Positions 9,360 to 17,489 of a DNA stretch of 64,000 nt are shown here, piece by piece. The notes beneath the pieces are model-generated. The model saw only the letters and a program-made list of their open reading frames with translations, had not been told where the DNA came from and did not search any database. Position 1 is the stretch's first letter; the number at the start of each line of letters is the position of its first letter. This DNA is from an uncultured Mollicutes bacterium (GTDB lineage Bacteria; Bacillota_I; Bacilli_A; RF39; UBA660). A program made the translations under genes and the position numbers. The DNA is taken from positions 8,982 through 72,981 of the forward strand of contig URRF01000002.1 in assembly GCA_900550145.1 (NCBI GenBank), written 5' to 3'.

Positions 9360-10748
9360 ATGTATGATGTGGCTATAATAGGAGCGGGCCCGGCTGGCTT
9401 ATTCGCATCCTATGAACTAATTACTAAAAATAAAAATTTAAAGATACTACTTGTAGATAAAGGCAAAAAAGCAGAAAAAAGATTCTGCCCTATGACAAAA
9501 ACAGGAAAATGTATAAATTGTAACCCATGTAATATAATGAGTGGTTACGGTGGAGCAGGAACATTTTCAGACGGAAAACTAAATTTTATTCCAAAACTAG
9601 GTAAATCAGATTTATTTAAATACATGACAGAAAGTGAAGCATATAAACTAATAGATGAAACAGAAGAGATATTTACAAAATTTGGTATGGATGGTGAAGT
9701 ATTTCCAAGTAATGTAAAAGAAGCACAAAAAATAAAAAAAGAAGTAACTGTAAATGGAGCAAGACTGCTACTAATAAGACAAAAACATCTTGGCTCAGAT
9801 AAATTACCTAAATATATAGAAGCTTTTACTGAATACCTAAGCAAAAATGGAGTAGATATTCTAGAAAATACAGATATAACAGATATAGAAAAAGAAGACA
9901 AAAATTACAAACTAATATCAAAAAATAAAGAATTTCTAGCAAAAAAAGTAATAGTTGCACCCGGAAGAATTGGTGCTAAATGGGTACAACAAATAGCAGA
10001 TAAATACAATGTTCCATATTTATCACAAAGTATTGAAATAGGAGTAAGAGTAGAAGTTAGAAAAGAAATATTAGAAGAACTTTGCAATATAATTTATGAT
10101 CCAACTATATTTATAAAAACAGATACACACAATGATGAAATAAGAACTTTCTGTACTAACCCGGGTGGATTTGTAACAAAAGAAAATTACTATGGGTATA
10201 TATGTGTAAATGGACATTCACTAAAAGACATAAAATCAAATAACAGCAATTTCGCATTTATTTCAAAAGTTAATCTAACAGAACCAGTAACTAACACAAG
10301 AGAATATGGAGAAGCAATAGCAAGAATAGCAAATGTACTAGGTGATTCAAAACCAATAATTCAGTCCCTAAAAGACCTAAGAAGAGGAAGAAGAAGTACA
10401 TGGCCAAAAATAAATAAGGGCTTTATTGAACCCACACTAAAAGATTGCGTAGCAGGAGATTTATCACTCGTACTTCCACACAGAATAGTAACCAATATAC
10501 TAGAAGGACTTAGCAAATTAGATAAAATAATACCAGGTGTTAATAACGATGAAACACTATTATATGGACCAGAAATAAAGTTTTTCAGTAACGAAATAAC
10601 TACAAATAACAATTTCAAATTAGAAAACGAAGATATATATTTCATAGGAGATGGAGCAGGTAAAGCAGGAAACATAGTAACAGCAGCAGCTACCGGATTA
10701 ATATCAGCAAGAGACATATTAAAAAATCAAAATAAAGGAGAATTATGA
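9360..10748 (+). CDS. FAD-dependent dehydrogenase of uncharacterised family (COG2509-like)
   Basis: The 462-residue protein starts with the dinucleotide-binding motif DVAIIGAGPAGLFASYEL and ends with YFIGDGAGKAGNIVTAA, the second FAD-contact segment. Between these is CPMTKTGKCINCNPCNIMSGYGGAGTFSDG in consecutive parts: a four-Cys stretch followed by a glycine loop, which marks the COG2509 family of soluble FAD-dependent dehydrogenases. The substrate is unknown. The LemA-like gene overlaps its end by 4 bp (ATGA), so the two are translationally coupled. A TATAAT-like sequence and GGAGG lie upstream of the start. Confidence 0.85.
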   Translation: MYDVAIIGAGPAGLFASYELITKNKNLKILLVDKGKKAEKRFCPMTKTGKCINCNPCNIMSGYGGAGTFSDGKLNFIPKLGKSDLFKYMTESEAYKLIDETEEIFTKFGMDGEVFPSNVKEAQKIKKEVTVNGARLLLIRQKHLGSDKLPKYIEAFTEYLSKNGVDILENTDITDIEKEDKNYKLISKNKEFLAKKVIVAPGRIGAKWVQQIADKYNVPYLSQSIEIGVRVEVRKEILEELCNIIYDPTIFIKTDTHNDEIRTFCTNPGGFVTKENYYGYICVNGHSLKDIKSNNSNFAFISKVNLTEPVTNTREYGEAIARIANVLGDSKPIIQSLKDLRRGRRSTWPKINKGFIEPTLKDCVAGDLSLVLPHRIVTNILEGLSKLDKIIPGVNNDETLLYGPEIKFFSNEITTNNNFKLENEDIYFIGDGAGKAGNIVTAAATGLISARDILKNQNKGEL

Positions 10749-11887
10749 AAAAGAAAACATCAATAGTAATAAGTATATTAACTTATCTAACAATAATACT
10801 TATATCTTGTTATTTTATAATCATACCAAATTCAAAAAAAATCAATGAAACAAATAAAATAAAAGATCTAACTTATGATGATAAAATTAAACTAATAGAC
10901 GAAATAAACGAAAAATATATTAAACAAGAAAACAACATTAATAATAAATACCAAGTAAAATTAGAGCAAATAGATGAAAAATATCAAAAATCTTACGAAG
11001 AACTTAATTCAAAATATAAAGAATTAGAAAACGATATTAATAAAAAAATTATTGACATTAATGTAGAATCTAACCAAGAATTCATGACTAATGGTTTAAG
11101 CAAAAAATATTATGAATTAAGAGACGAATGGTCTAGCTTACATAGTGAAAAATCAAACCTAACGTCATCAAAATATAAAGAAGAAAGCGAAATAAATAAC
11201 AAAAAAAGAGAAGAAAAAAATACAATTACAAATAACAAAGAATCAGAAATAAAAAAATTAAACGATAAAAAAACAAATGAAATAAATAGAATTGATAATA
11301 TAAATACTAATAAAAAACAAAAAATTAAAAAATGCATAATAAATATAATTGTAGGAATTATAATAATTCTATTACCAATAATATATGTAATACTTAAATT
11401 TAATAAATTAACTAAATTATTAAATAATGTAAAAGAAAGTTGGAGTAGTGTTGATATATTACTAAAACAAAGAGCAGATTTAATTCCAAATATACTATCA
11501 GTAGTTAAAGGATATTCCAAGCACGAAAAAGATACACTAACTAAAATTACAGAAGCAAGAAAAGAAGTGTTAAGTGCAGAAAATAAAAAAGATAGCATAA
11601 ACGCTAACGAAAAATTAAGCAATGAAATTCCAAAAATACTATTATTAAAAGAAGAATATCCAGAATTAAAAGCAAACAAAAACTTTATGAAATTACAAAA
11701 CAATTTAAGTGAAGTAGAAAACAATATTGCTATTTCAAGAAGTATATATAACAAAAATGTACTTGATTACAAAAACAATATAGAAGTTTTCCCATCAAAT
11801 ATTATTGCAAGCATATTTAACTTTAAACCAGAACTATTTTTTGAAATAGATAAAGAAGAAAGAGAGAACCCAACTATAAAACTTTAA
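10745..11887 (+). CDS. LemA-domain membrane protein with long N-terminal coiled-coil extension
   Basis: The 380-residue protein has an N-terminal membrane helix (about 5-28), a Lys/Glu/Asn-rich coiled coil (about 40-190), a second membrane helix (IINIIVGIIIILLPIIYVI) and a C-terminal LemA domain (VKESWSSVDILLKQRADLIPNI...NIEVFPSNIIASIFNFK). LemA proteins normally have only the second helix and the domain, at about 185-200 residues. Here the domain appears shortened in the middle and carries a large extracytoplasmic coiled coil. The start overlaps the preceding stop by 4 bp. The function of LemA proteins is poorly defined. Confidence 0.8.
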   Translation: MKKKTSIVISILTYLTIILISCYFIIIPNSKKINETNKIKDLTYDDKIKLIDEINEKYIKQENNINNKYQVKLEQIDEKYQKSYEELNSKYKELENDINKKIIDINVESNQEFMTNGLSKKYYELRDEWSSLHSEKSNLTSSKYKEESEINNKKREEKNTITNNKESEIKKLNDKKTNEINRIDNINTNKKQKIKKCIINIIVGIIIILLPIIYVILKFNKLTKLLNNVKESWSSVDILLKQRADLIPNILSVVKGYSKHEKDTLTKITEARKEVLSAENKKDSINANEKLSNEIPKILLLKEEYPELKANKNFMKLQNNLSEVENNIAISRSIYNKNVLDYKNNIEVFPSNIIASIFNFKPELFFEIDKEERENPTIKL

Positions 11888-11894
11888 GATAAAA

Positions 11895-11922
11895 GTTATG
11901 CAAAATAAATGCATAATTTTTT
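11895..11922 (+). terminator. Intrinsic terminator after the lemA-like gene
   Basis: TTATGCA / TGCATAA with a 7-nt loop is followed by six Ts. Confidence 0.8.
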
Positions 11923-11957
11923 ATTGTGTAAAATAATTTAAAAATCAAAAAAAACGC

Positions 11958-11987
11958 TTGACAAACTGGGGGGGGGGGTAATATAAT
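11958..11987 (+). promoter_or_regulatory. Promoter with an 11-G homopolymer in the spacer (candidate phase-variable switch)
   Basis: TTGACA (11958-11963) and TATAAT (11982-11987) are both perfect consensus hexamers. The 18-bp spacer contains an uninterrupted run of 11 G (11968-11978) in an otherwise very AT-rich region. Slipped-strand change of the tract would alter the spacer by single bases; 10 G would give the optimal 17 bp. It drives the pseudopilin/LRR gene that starts 37 bp downstream. The hexamers and tract are seen directly; phase variation is inferred. Confidence 0.8.
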
Positions 11988-12023
11988 AGAGATATAATAA
12001 AAAAATAGAGGGAGAAATAAGAT

Positions 12024-13241
12024 ATGAAAAAAGGAAATGGCTTTACATTAATAGAATTATTAGCAGTAATAGCAATATTAGCAATAATACTAGTAATATC
12101 AATACCTAAGATATTAGATGTAATAGAAGAATCTAAAGTAAATACTTTAAAAAATACAATAAAGTTAATAGCAGATAGTGCAGAAAAGAAATATACAGAA
12201 AATGAGGCATTTGATGAAGAAGAGGATATTACTTGTGAATCTATTTCTAAATTAAGTAGTGATGATTACAAAAAATGTACAATTACATTTGATGAAGAGG
12301 GTAAAGCAAAAGTAAATATATTGTGTAAAAATAAATTTGAAGGATATGAATGTACAGGTAATAGTGCAAATGTGACATGTAATATGGTAACAGATGAAAA
12401 ATACTTTACATATGTTGAAGTAGAAGGTGGAATAGAAATAACAGATTATAATGAAGAAGGTGGGAAAGATGTAGTGATACCAAGTATGATAGAAGGTAGT
12501 AATGTTATAAGTATAGGAACAAGGGCATTTTACAATAATCAATTAACAAGTGTAATCATTCCAAATAGTGTTGTAAGTATAGGGAGTGATGCATTTTATT
12601 CTAATAAATTAACTAGTGTAATTATACCAAGTAGTGTTACAACCATAGGTTGGGGTGCATTTAGAAATAATCAACTAACCAGTGTGATAATATCAGAAGG
12701 TGTTAAAGCCATAAGCGCTATTGCTTTTATGGATAATAAAATAACAAGTGTAATCATTCCAAATAGTGTTATAAAAATAGAAGGTGGTGCGTTTAATAAT
12801 AATCAGTTATCAGATAATGATGCCTTCATATATAAAAGAAATAGTGATGGAAGTATAGATAATACAACAATAGTTAGTTATGGAGGAAAGAATAAAAGTC
12901 CTATAATACCTAATACAGTTACAACTATAGGAGTAAATGCATTTTATTCTAATAAATTAACTAGTGTAATTATACCAAGTAGTGTTACAAGTATAGAACA
13001 AAATGCATTTTATTCTAATAAATTAACAAGTGTGACTATACCAAGTAGTGTCACAAGTATAGGTAAAAATGCATTTTATAAATCAAGTTTTTCTAATTCA
13101 AACTTAACAAAAATAATAAATAAAACAGGTAAATCTTTTGATTGGGGGATTATAGTAAATGGTAGCTCTAGTACTGATTATACTTTTATAACAGGTACAG
13201 TAGTTAATAATACTGGTAATGTAGAAATAGTAAGTGAATAA
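12024..13241 (+). CDS. Pseudopilin N-terminus fused to BspA-type leucine-rich repeats
   Basis: The 405-residue protein begins with a class III prepilin signal (KKGNGFTLIELLAVIAILAI): cleavage would follow Gly6 (..GNG|FTLIE), leaving a mature N-terminal Phe and Glu at position 5. An alpha-helical stem and a Cys-containing region follow (to about 145). Residues about 155-355 are 23-residue BspA-type repeats of the form I..GAF..N.LTSVIIP.SV. The gene should be processed by a prepilin peptidase and displayed outside the membrane, where BspA-type repeats commonly bind host or bacterial surfaces. The start has a GAGGGAGA site. The upstream poly-G promoter suggests on/off expression. Confidence 0.85.
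   Translation: MKKGNGFTLIELLAVIAILAIILVISIPKILDVIEESKVNTLKNTIKLIADSAEKKYTENEAFDEEEDITCESISKLSSDDYKKCTITFDEEGKAKVNILCKNKFEGYECTGNSANVTCNMVTDEKYFTYVEVEGGIEITDYNEEGGKDVVIPSMIEGSNVISIGTRAFYNNQLTSVIIPNSVVSIGSDAFYSNKLTSVIIPSSVTTIGWGAFRNNQLTSVIISEGVKAISAIAFMDNKITSVIIPNSVIKIEGGAFNNNQLSDNDAFIYKRNSDGSIDNTTIVSYGGKNKSPIIPNTVTTIGVNAFYSNKLTSVIIPSSVTSIEQNAFYSNKLTSVTIPSSVTSIGKNAFYKSSFSNSNLTKIINKTGKSFDWGIIVNGSSSTDYTFITGTVVNNTGNVEIVSE
12515..13085 (+). repeat. Tandem 69-nt LRR coding repeats
   Basis: Units of about 69 nt encode the 23-residue LRR. Three of them (near 12590, 12938 and 13007) are almost identical at the DNA level over GCATTTTATTCTAATAAATT and the following ACCAAGTAGTGTTACAA segment. Such similarity within the gene could allow repeat gain or loss by recombination. 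Confidence 0.75.
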
Positions 13242-13242
13242 C

Positions 13243-13275
13243 AAAAAAGAATTTTTTAACAAAAGATTCTTTTTT
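13243..13275 (+). terminator. Intrinsic terminator after the LRR gene
   Basis: AAAAAAGAAT and ATTCTTTTTT form the stem, and the T-rich arm serves as the tail. Confidence 0.7.
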
Positions 13276-13343
13276 CTATATTTTGATTGACTTTAGAAAA
13301 ACCATAATTATAATATAGGTACAAAATTATTTAGGGAGGTTTT

Positions 13344-14030
13344 ATGAAGAAGATATTATTTGGAATTATGCTATTATTTATAGCAATAGGGGTTAATGCA
13401 ACTACAAATGTAGATGTAAAAAATGTAAATATTGAAAATGTTAAGGTAGAGGTAAATGAAAAAATTGGATATAATGAAGAGATAAATATAAAATATTCAA
13501 TTAATCCAAGAGATGCATCAAATCTAAGCATCACATGGAGTGTAACTGGATTAAAAAAGGGAGTTACAGTAGAATTTGTATCTGATAAAGTAACTAAAAA
13601 CTCTGATGGTGAAATTAAATTAAAGGTAAATAATACTACTAATGAAGAAGTTACATTATCTTTAATAGGTGAACAAGATGGTAAAATAGTTAATCAAACT
13701 AAATTAAATGTTCAAAATAAAGAAAATACTTTAACTAGGGTAACTGAAGAAGTTAAAAATCTTATTTTAGAATTAGATGAAAAAATAAATAATAATAATT
13801 ATGAAACTAATAAGGAATTAATTGAAAAAATTCAAGATTTATTAGATAACAATCCAGAAATTAAGGATTCAATTGATGAAGAATTATTAACAAAATTTGA
13901 GGATGTAAAAACATCTGTAAATGATTTTGATATTGATAATAATAAAACATTTGTAAAAATTGTATCTATTGTACTAGTTGTAGTATTCTCTGCATTAATA
14001 TTTTGGATTTTTAAGAAAGAAGAAAAGTAA
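13344..14030 (+). CDS. Secreted membrane-anchored protein of unknown function
   Basis: The 228-residue protein has a signal peptide (KKILFGIMLLFIAIGVNA), a beta-rich domain of about 100 residues (KYSINPRDASNLSITWSVTGL), a charged helical region and a C-terminal membrane helix (IVSIVLVVVFSALIFWIF) followed by KKEEK. The fold of the first part resembles bacterial Ig-like or cohesin-like domains, which I cannot confirm. It has its own promoter region and a terminator, and sits upstream of trmL and the secreted proteins leading to the pilus locus. AGGAGG precedes the start. Confidence 0.6.
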   Translation: MKKILFGIMLLFIAIGVNATTNVDVKNVNIENVKVEVNEKIGYNEEINIKYSINPRDASNLSITWSVTGLKKGVTVEFVSDKVTKNSDGEIKLKVNNTTNEEVTLSLIGEQDGKIVNQTKLNVQNKENTLTRVTEEVKNLILELDEKINNNNYETNKELIEKIQDLLDNNPEIKDSIDEELLTKFEDVKTSVNDFDIDNNKTFVKIVSIVLVVVFSALIFWIFKKEEK

Positions 14031-14042
14031 TTTTTCTTCTTT
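14016..14042 (+). terminator. Intrinsic terminator overlapping the previous stop codon
   Basis: AAAGAAGAAAA pairs with TTTTCTTCTTT across a short loop holding the stop codon. Confidence 0.6.
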
Positions 14043-14068
14043 TGTTGTATAATGATAGAGGTGAGATT

Positions 14069-14575
14069 ATGATAAATATAGTTTTATACGAACCAGAAAT
14101 TCCACAGAATACTGGTAATATTATGAGAACATGTGTTGCAACTAATTCTAAGTTACATTTAATAAAACCACTTGGTTTTAAACTTGATGATAATCATATG
14201 AGAAGATGTGCAGTTAATTATTTAGAAAACTTAAATTATGAGGTATACGAAAATTGGGATGATTTTAAAGATAAGAATAAAGGAACATACTATTATTTAA
14301 CTAGATATGGAAAAAAACCACATACTTCATTTGATTATAGTAACAATAAAGAAAACATATATTTAATATTTGGTAAAGAAAGTACCGGCATACCTAAAGA
14401 AATATTAAAGAATGATCTAAAACACTGTATGAGAATACCAATGACAGATAAAGTAAGGGCTTTGAACGTATCAAATTCAGTGGCTATAATGGTTTATGAA
14501 GTATTAAGACAACAAAATTTTAATGACTTATCATTTACTGAACCATTTAAAGGGGTAGATTATTTAGAAAAATGA
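14069..14575 (+). CDS. trmL: tRNA (cytidine/uridine-34-2'-O)-methyltransferase
   Basis: The 168-residue SPOUT methyltransferase methylates the ribose of the wobble nucleotide in tRNA-Leu isoacceptors. Visible motifs are NIVLYEPEIPQNTGNIMRTC at the N-terminus, IFGKESTGIPKEIL and MTDKVRALNVSNSVAIMVYE, which form the AdoMet-binding trefoil knot. The length is typical of TrmL/YibK. I chose the ATG at 14069 because GAGGTGAG precedes it; an earlier in-frame TTG lies within the -10 region (TATAAT 14048-14053). Confidence 0.95.
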   Translation: MINIVLYEPEIPQNTGNIMRTCVATNSKLHLIKPLGFKLDDNHMRRCAVNYLENLNYEVYENWDDFKDKNKGTYYYLTRYGKKPHTSFDYSNNKENIYLIFGKESTGIPKEILKNDLKHCMRIPMTDKVRALNVSNSVAIMVYEVLRQQNFNDLSFTEPFKGVDYLEK

Positions 14576-14605
14576 TGATATAATTCTCTTAGAATAGGAT
14601 GTGAT

Positions 14606-15286
14606 ATTATTAAAAAGTATATATTATTACTTATTATGTTAGTAGTATTGTCGCCTATAAGAACAAAAGCAATTCATGAAGTTATTGATTCTAGATGCAC
14701 TGATGAATTAAAAATATCATTAAGAGAAGAAGCATCTTTATTAACTTATAGATTAAGTAAAGTAGAAAAAAAAGGTAATGTTACTTATACTTTATATTTT
14801 TATAATATATCTGATAATTTGTATGTTCTTGATACTAAAACAAATAAAAAATATTATAAAAACGATAAAATAGAAAATATAAATCCAGGAACCATTTTAA
14901 ATTTAGATATATATGCTATAGATAGCAGTTATTGTAAAACATATAAACCAGATAGTAGAAGTATACGTGTACCTTATTATAATAAGTTTTCTACAAGCGA
15001 ATTATGTATAGGTCATAAAGAATATGCTCTATGTAAAGAAGATATTAATGTTACATTAACAGAAGAACAATTTAAAGAATCGTTAAATAAATATATTGAG
15101 TCACTTGAACAAAAACGAACTACAATAACAACTAAGCAAACAACAAATGAAGGTAATAAATTTAATATATTCGATTTTATAATAAAATATAACGAATATA
15201 TTAGTGCATTTGGAGTTCTATTATTAATTATTTATATAGTAGTAGATATTAAAATAACTAATAAAAAAAGGAGAAGTATATTATGA
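14606..15286 (+). CDS. Secreted protein with C-terminal membrane helix, probable ATT start
   Basis: No ATG, GTG or TTG gives a complete signal peptide. The first ATG in frame (14636) lies inside the hydrophobic core. Reading back gives KKYILLLLIMLVVLSPIRTKA, a full signal sequence, from an ATT at 14606 or 14609 behind AGGATG. I therefore propose an AUU start; the product is about 226 residues. The mature part has Cys near residues 30, 110, 131 and 138 and a C-terminal helix (YISAFGVLLLIIYIVVDI) plus basic tail. The next gene overlaps by 4 bp, so the pair is coupled. The function is unknown; the location suggests a link to the pilus locus. Confidence 0.6.
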   Translation: MIKKYILLLIMLVVLSPIRTKAIHEVIDSRCTDELKISLREEASLLTYRLSKVEKKGNVTYTLYFYNISDNLYVLDTKTNKKYYKNDKIENINPGTILNLDIYAIDSSYCKTYKPDSRSIRVPYYNKFSTSELCIGHKEYALCKEDINVTLTEEQFKESLNKYIESLEQKRTTITTKQTTNEGNKFNIFDFIIKYNEYISAFGVLLLIIYIVVDIKITNKKRRSIL

Positions 15287-16545
15287 GAAAAAAGATATTA
15301 ATTTTATTAAGTTTAATTTTACCAGCATTTGTATATGCAGATAGTTGTACAATCAATAATGATACACAAACTACGCAAGATAGAACTTTATCATGTGATA
15401 CTAATTTTAAAAAGACAACTACTTTTAAAACGGAAAGTGAAGAAAAAATACTTGAAAATGAAGTATGTACAATAAAATGTACTGAAAGTATTATTTTTTC
15501 AATTGATCCAGTAAAAAAAGTATTAGCAGGTACAAGTTTTAGATATCCTCTTTATTATAGTGGTGAGAGGAAATGTACAGCAACTTATAAATATCAAGAA
15601 TATGAAACAAAAATTAAAAAATTAGTAGGTGAATATGAAAAACTCACTGGAACAGATAAAGATACTAAAGCAAATGAAATAGTAAATTATTATACTTTAA
15701 AAAAGCAATGCGATGAGTTTACAAAACAAGATAGTGACTATAAAAATGAATATAAACTAAATGCAAATGTAGAATTAAAGGTAGATACTTCTACTGGTTC
15801 TAAAACAATAAAATATGTATCATTAAAAATTAATGATTATGAATCAAATGTTAATGTTGATGAAGTAAATTATGCTTCATGTGGATATGATGAATCATTA
15901 AAAAAATGTGCTGGTTCTACAAAAACAATATCAAATTGGACTGAAACAGCAAGAATATATGGAAAATATACCATGCCAAATACATATGTAGAAAGATATA
16001 CAGGAGAAATAAAAAATGTTCCAAGTACTAAAACTTGTAATGCAGGTGATAGATACTTTGTTGATTTTAAAGAACTTACAAATCCACAAACTGGTGCGAC
16101 TGATGAAACTGGGTATAGTTTAACACTTACGGCTGATGAAATAGGGAATAATATTGATAAGAGTAAAGATAAATGGAAATTATCAGTAAATTGTTCATAC
16201 AAAGTAAAAAATTTAATATTTCCACAAGGCAGTTCTACTACAACAGTAGATGAAAACTATAAAAAATATGGAAGTTCAACATTTATTTATAGACAAATAG
16301 ATATTGATGATCCATTTCCAAATAGAGAACCAGCTGCTAATTGGCAAGGAAAAGAAAATATAATAATATCTAAACCATATGAAACACTATTAACATTACA
16401 AAAATTTGAAATATCTTTGGATAGAGGATCTATAAAAAGAGTAAGAGATTATAATAGTAATTATCCATATGATACGTTTAATTTAAGCGAAATGGAAAAA
16501 AGTTTATTTATAATAAATAATCCGACAATTGTAAAGAGAAAGTAA
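15283..16545 (+). CDS. Secreted Cys-rich protein of unknown function
   Basis: The 420-residue protein has a signal peptide (RKKILILLSLILPAFVYA) and at least twelve cysteines in the mature region, including CTINN, CDTNF, VCTIKCTES, KCTATY, ASCGYD, KTCNAG and NCSYKV. This suggests disulphide bonds or a metal site outside the cell. No C-terminal membrane anchor is seen. It overlaps the previous gene by ATGA and ends in a terminator, so it forms a two-gene operon directly upstream of the Tad-like pilus genes. I recognise no family. Confidence 0.65.
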   Translation: MRKKILILLSLILPAFVYADSCTINNDTQTTQDRTLSCDTNFKKTTTFKTESEEKILENEVCTIKCTESIIFSIDPVKKVLAGTSFRYPLYYSGERKCTATYKYQEYETKIKKLVGEYEKLTGTDKDTKANEIVNYYTLKKQCDEFTKQDSDYKNEYKLNANVELKVDTSTGSKTIKYVSLKINDYESNVNVDEVNYASCGYDESLKKCAGSTKTISNWTETARIYGKYTMPNTYVERYTGEIKNVPSTKTCNAGDRYFVDFKELTNPQTGATDETGYSLTLTADEIGNNIDKSKDKWKLSVNCSYKVKNLIFPQGSSTTTVDENYKKYGSSTFIYRQIDIDDPFPNREPAANWQGKENIIISKPYETLLTLQKFEISLDRGSIKRVRDYNSNYPYDTFNLSEMEKSLFIINNPTIVKRK

Positions 16546-16563
16546 TATACTTTTCTCTTTTCA
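16531..16563 (+). terminator. Intrinsic terminator before the pilus locus
   Basis: AAAGAGAAAGT pairs with ACTTTTCTCTTT (one bulge) and continues into a T-rich arm. Confidence 0.7.
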
Positions 16564-16585
16564 CGTCAAAAAAATTAAAATCAAG

Positions 16586-16613
16586 TTTACATAAAATAAA
16601 AATATGATATAAT
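16586..16613 (+). promoter_or_regulatory. Promoter of the Tad-like pilus operon
   Basis: TTTACA (16586-16591) and TATAAT (16608-16613) with a 16-bp spacer lie 35 bp upstream of the CpaB-like start. Confidence 0.65.
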
Positions 16614-16647
16614 TATCTTATAATAAAAGTATGCTAGGAGGAATAAA

Positions 16648-17472
16648 ATGGGCAATTTAGGTTTCAAAATTAAAAGATTTTTACAAAACAAAAATACAGT
16701 AACAATTATAGGAGTAGCACTTATTGTTGGTATAATATACTTTGGATATAATTATAGAATAAAACAAGCTACTAATCCTACAAAGGTTCCGTACGCAAAA
16801 ACAACAATACAACCAAGAACAAAAATAACGGAAGATATGATTGGATACATGGATGTTATGCCTAGTATGATTAACAAATCAACAATCACAAATATAAAAT
16901 ATATAGTAGGTAAATGGTCTAATTATAATACAATAATACCAGAGGGAAGTTTGTTTTACACACAAACAGTTGTTACATCTGATCAATTACCAGATTCAGC
17001 ATTTATTACAATACCAGAGGGCTATACACCATTTAACTTATCTGTAAACGTTAATAGTACTTATGGTAATTCAATATTTCCAAATAACTATATAGATGTA
17101 TATTTTAAATATTTAAACTCTGATGGCAAGGTAACTGTAGGTAAACTAATTGAAAATGTTAAAGTACTTGCTGTAAAAGATAGAAATGGAAAACATGTTT
17201 TTGAAAATAGTGATGAAGAAAGAGTTCCAAGCATCATAATATTTGCTGTGCCTGAAGATATGCATTTATTATTGAGAAAAGCAACATATCTATCAAATAT
17301 AAGAGAAATTTCTGCAGAATTAATACCAGTACCTACAACTGAGTCATATAGTTCTGAACCAGGCGCTATTAGATTGGCTAGTACAGCACTTAAAAACTTC
17401 ATAGAATTAAATACAGGTACAGTTCCAGTAGATGAATTGCCACCAATTTATGATCCTACTGAAGAGCAGTAG
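16648..17472 (+). CDS. CpaB/RcpC-like pilus assembly protein with SAF domain
   Basis: The 274-residue protein has one N-terminal membrane helix (VTIIGVALIVGIIYFGY) and an extracellular SAF-type domain (VPYAKTTIQPRTKITEDMIGYMDV, then IIPEGSLFYTQTVV), followed by a beta-rich domain (PEGYTPFNLSVNVN...NYIDVYF). This is the layout of CpaB/RcpC proteins of Tad pilus systems and Flp assembly. It is the first gene of the locus and lies 17 bp from the cpaF-like gene. In Gram-positive Tad systems without a secretin, CpaB may act as a periplasm-side assembly factor; that role is inferred. Confidence 0.8.
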   Translation: MGNLGFKIKRFLQNKNTVTIIGVALIVGIIYFGYNYRIKQATNPTKVPYAKTTIQPRTKITEDMIGYMDVMPSMINKSTITNIKYIVGKWSNYNTIIPEGSLFYTQTVVTSDQLPDSAFITIPEGYTPFNLSVNVNSTYGNSIFPNNYIDVYFKYLNSDGKVTVGKLIENVKVLAVKDRNGKHVFENSDEERVPSIIIFAVPEDMHLLLRKATYLSNIREISAELIPVPTTESYSSEPGAIRLASTALKNFIELNTGTVPVDELPPIYDPTEEQ

Positions 17473-17489
17473 AAAAAAGGGAGGGCTTT

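Noticed and set aside
11110..11754. Long hydrophobic open frame on the minus strand opposite the lemA-like gene
   Set aside because: It is a shadow of a Lys/Asn-rich coding frame; the AT-rich complement reads as Leu/Phe/Ile. No ribosome site and the plus-strand protein has a clear domain.
12515..13085. Possible CRISPR array from regularly repeated 69-nt units
   Set aside because: The repeats are contiguous, in frame and encode LRR units; there are no unique spacers.
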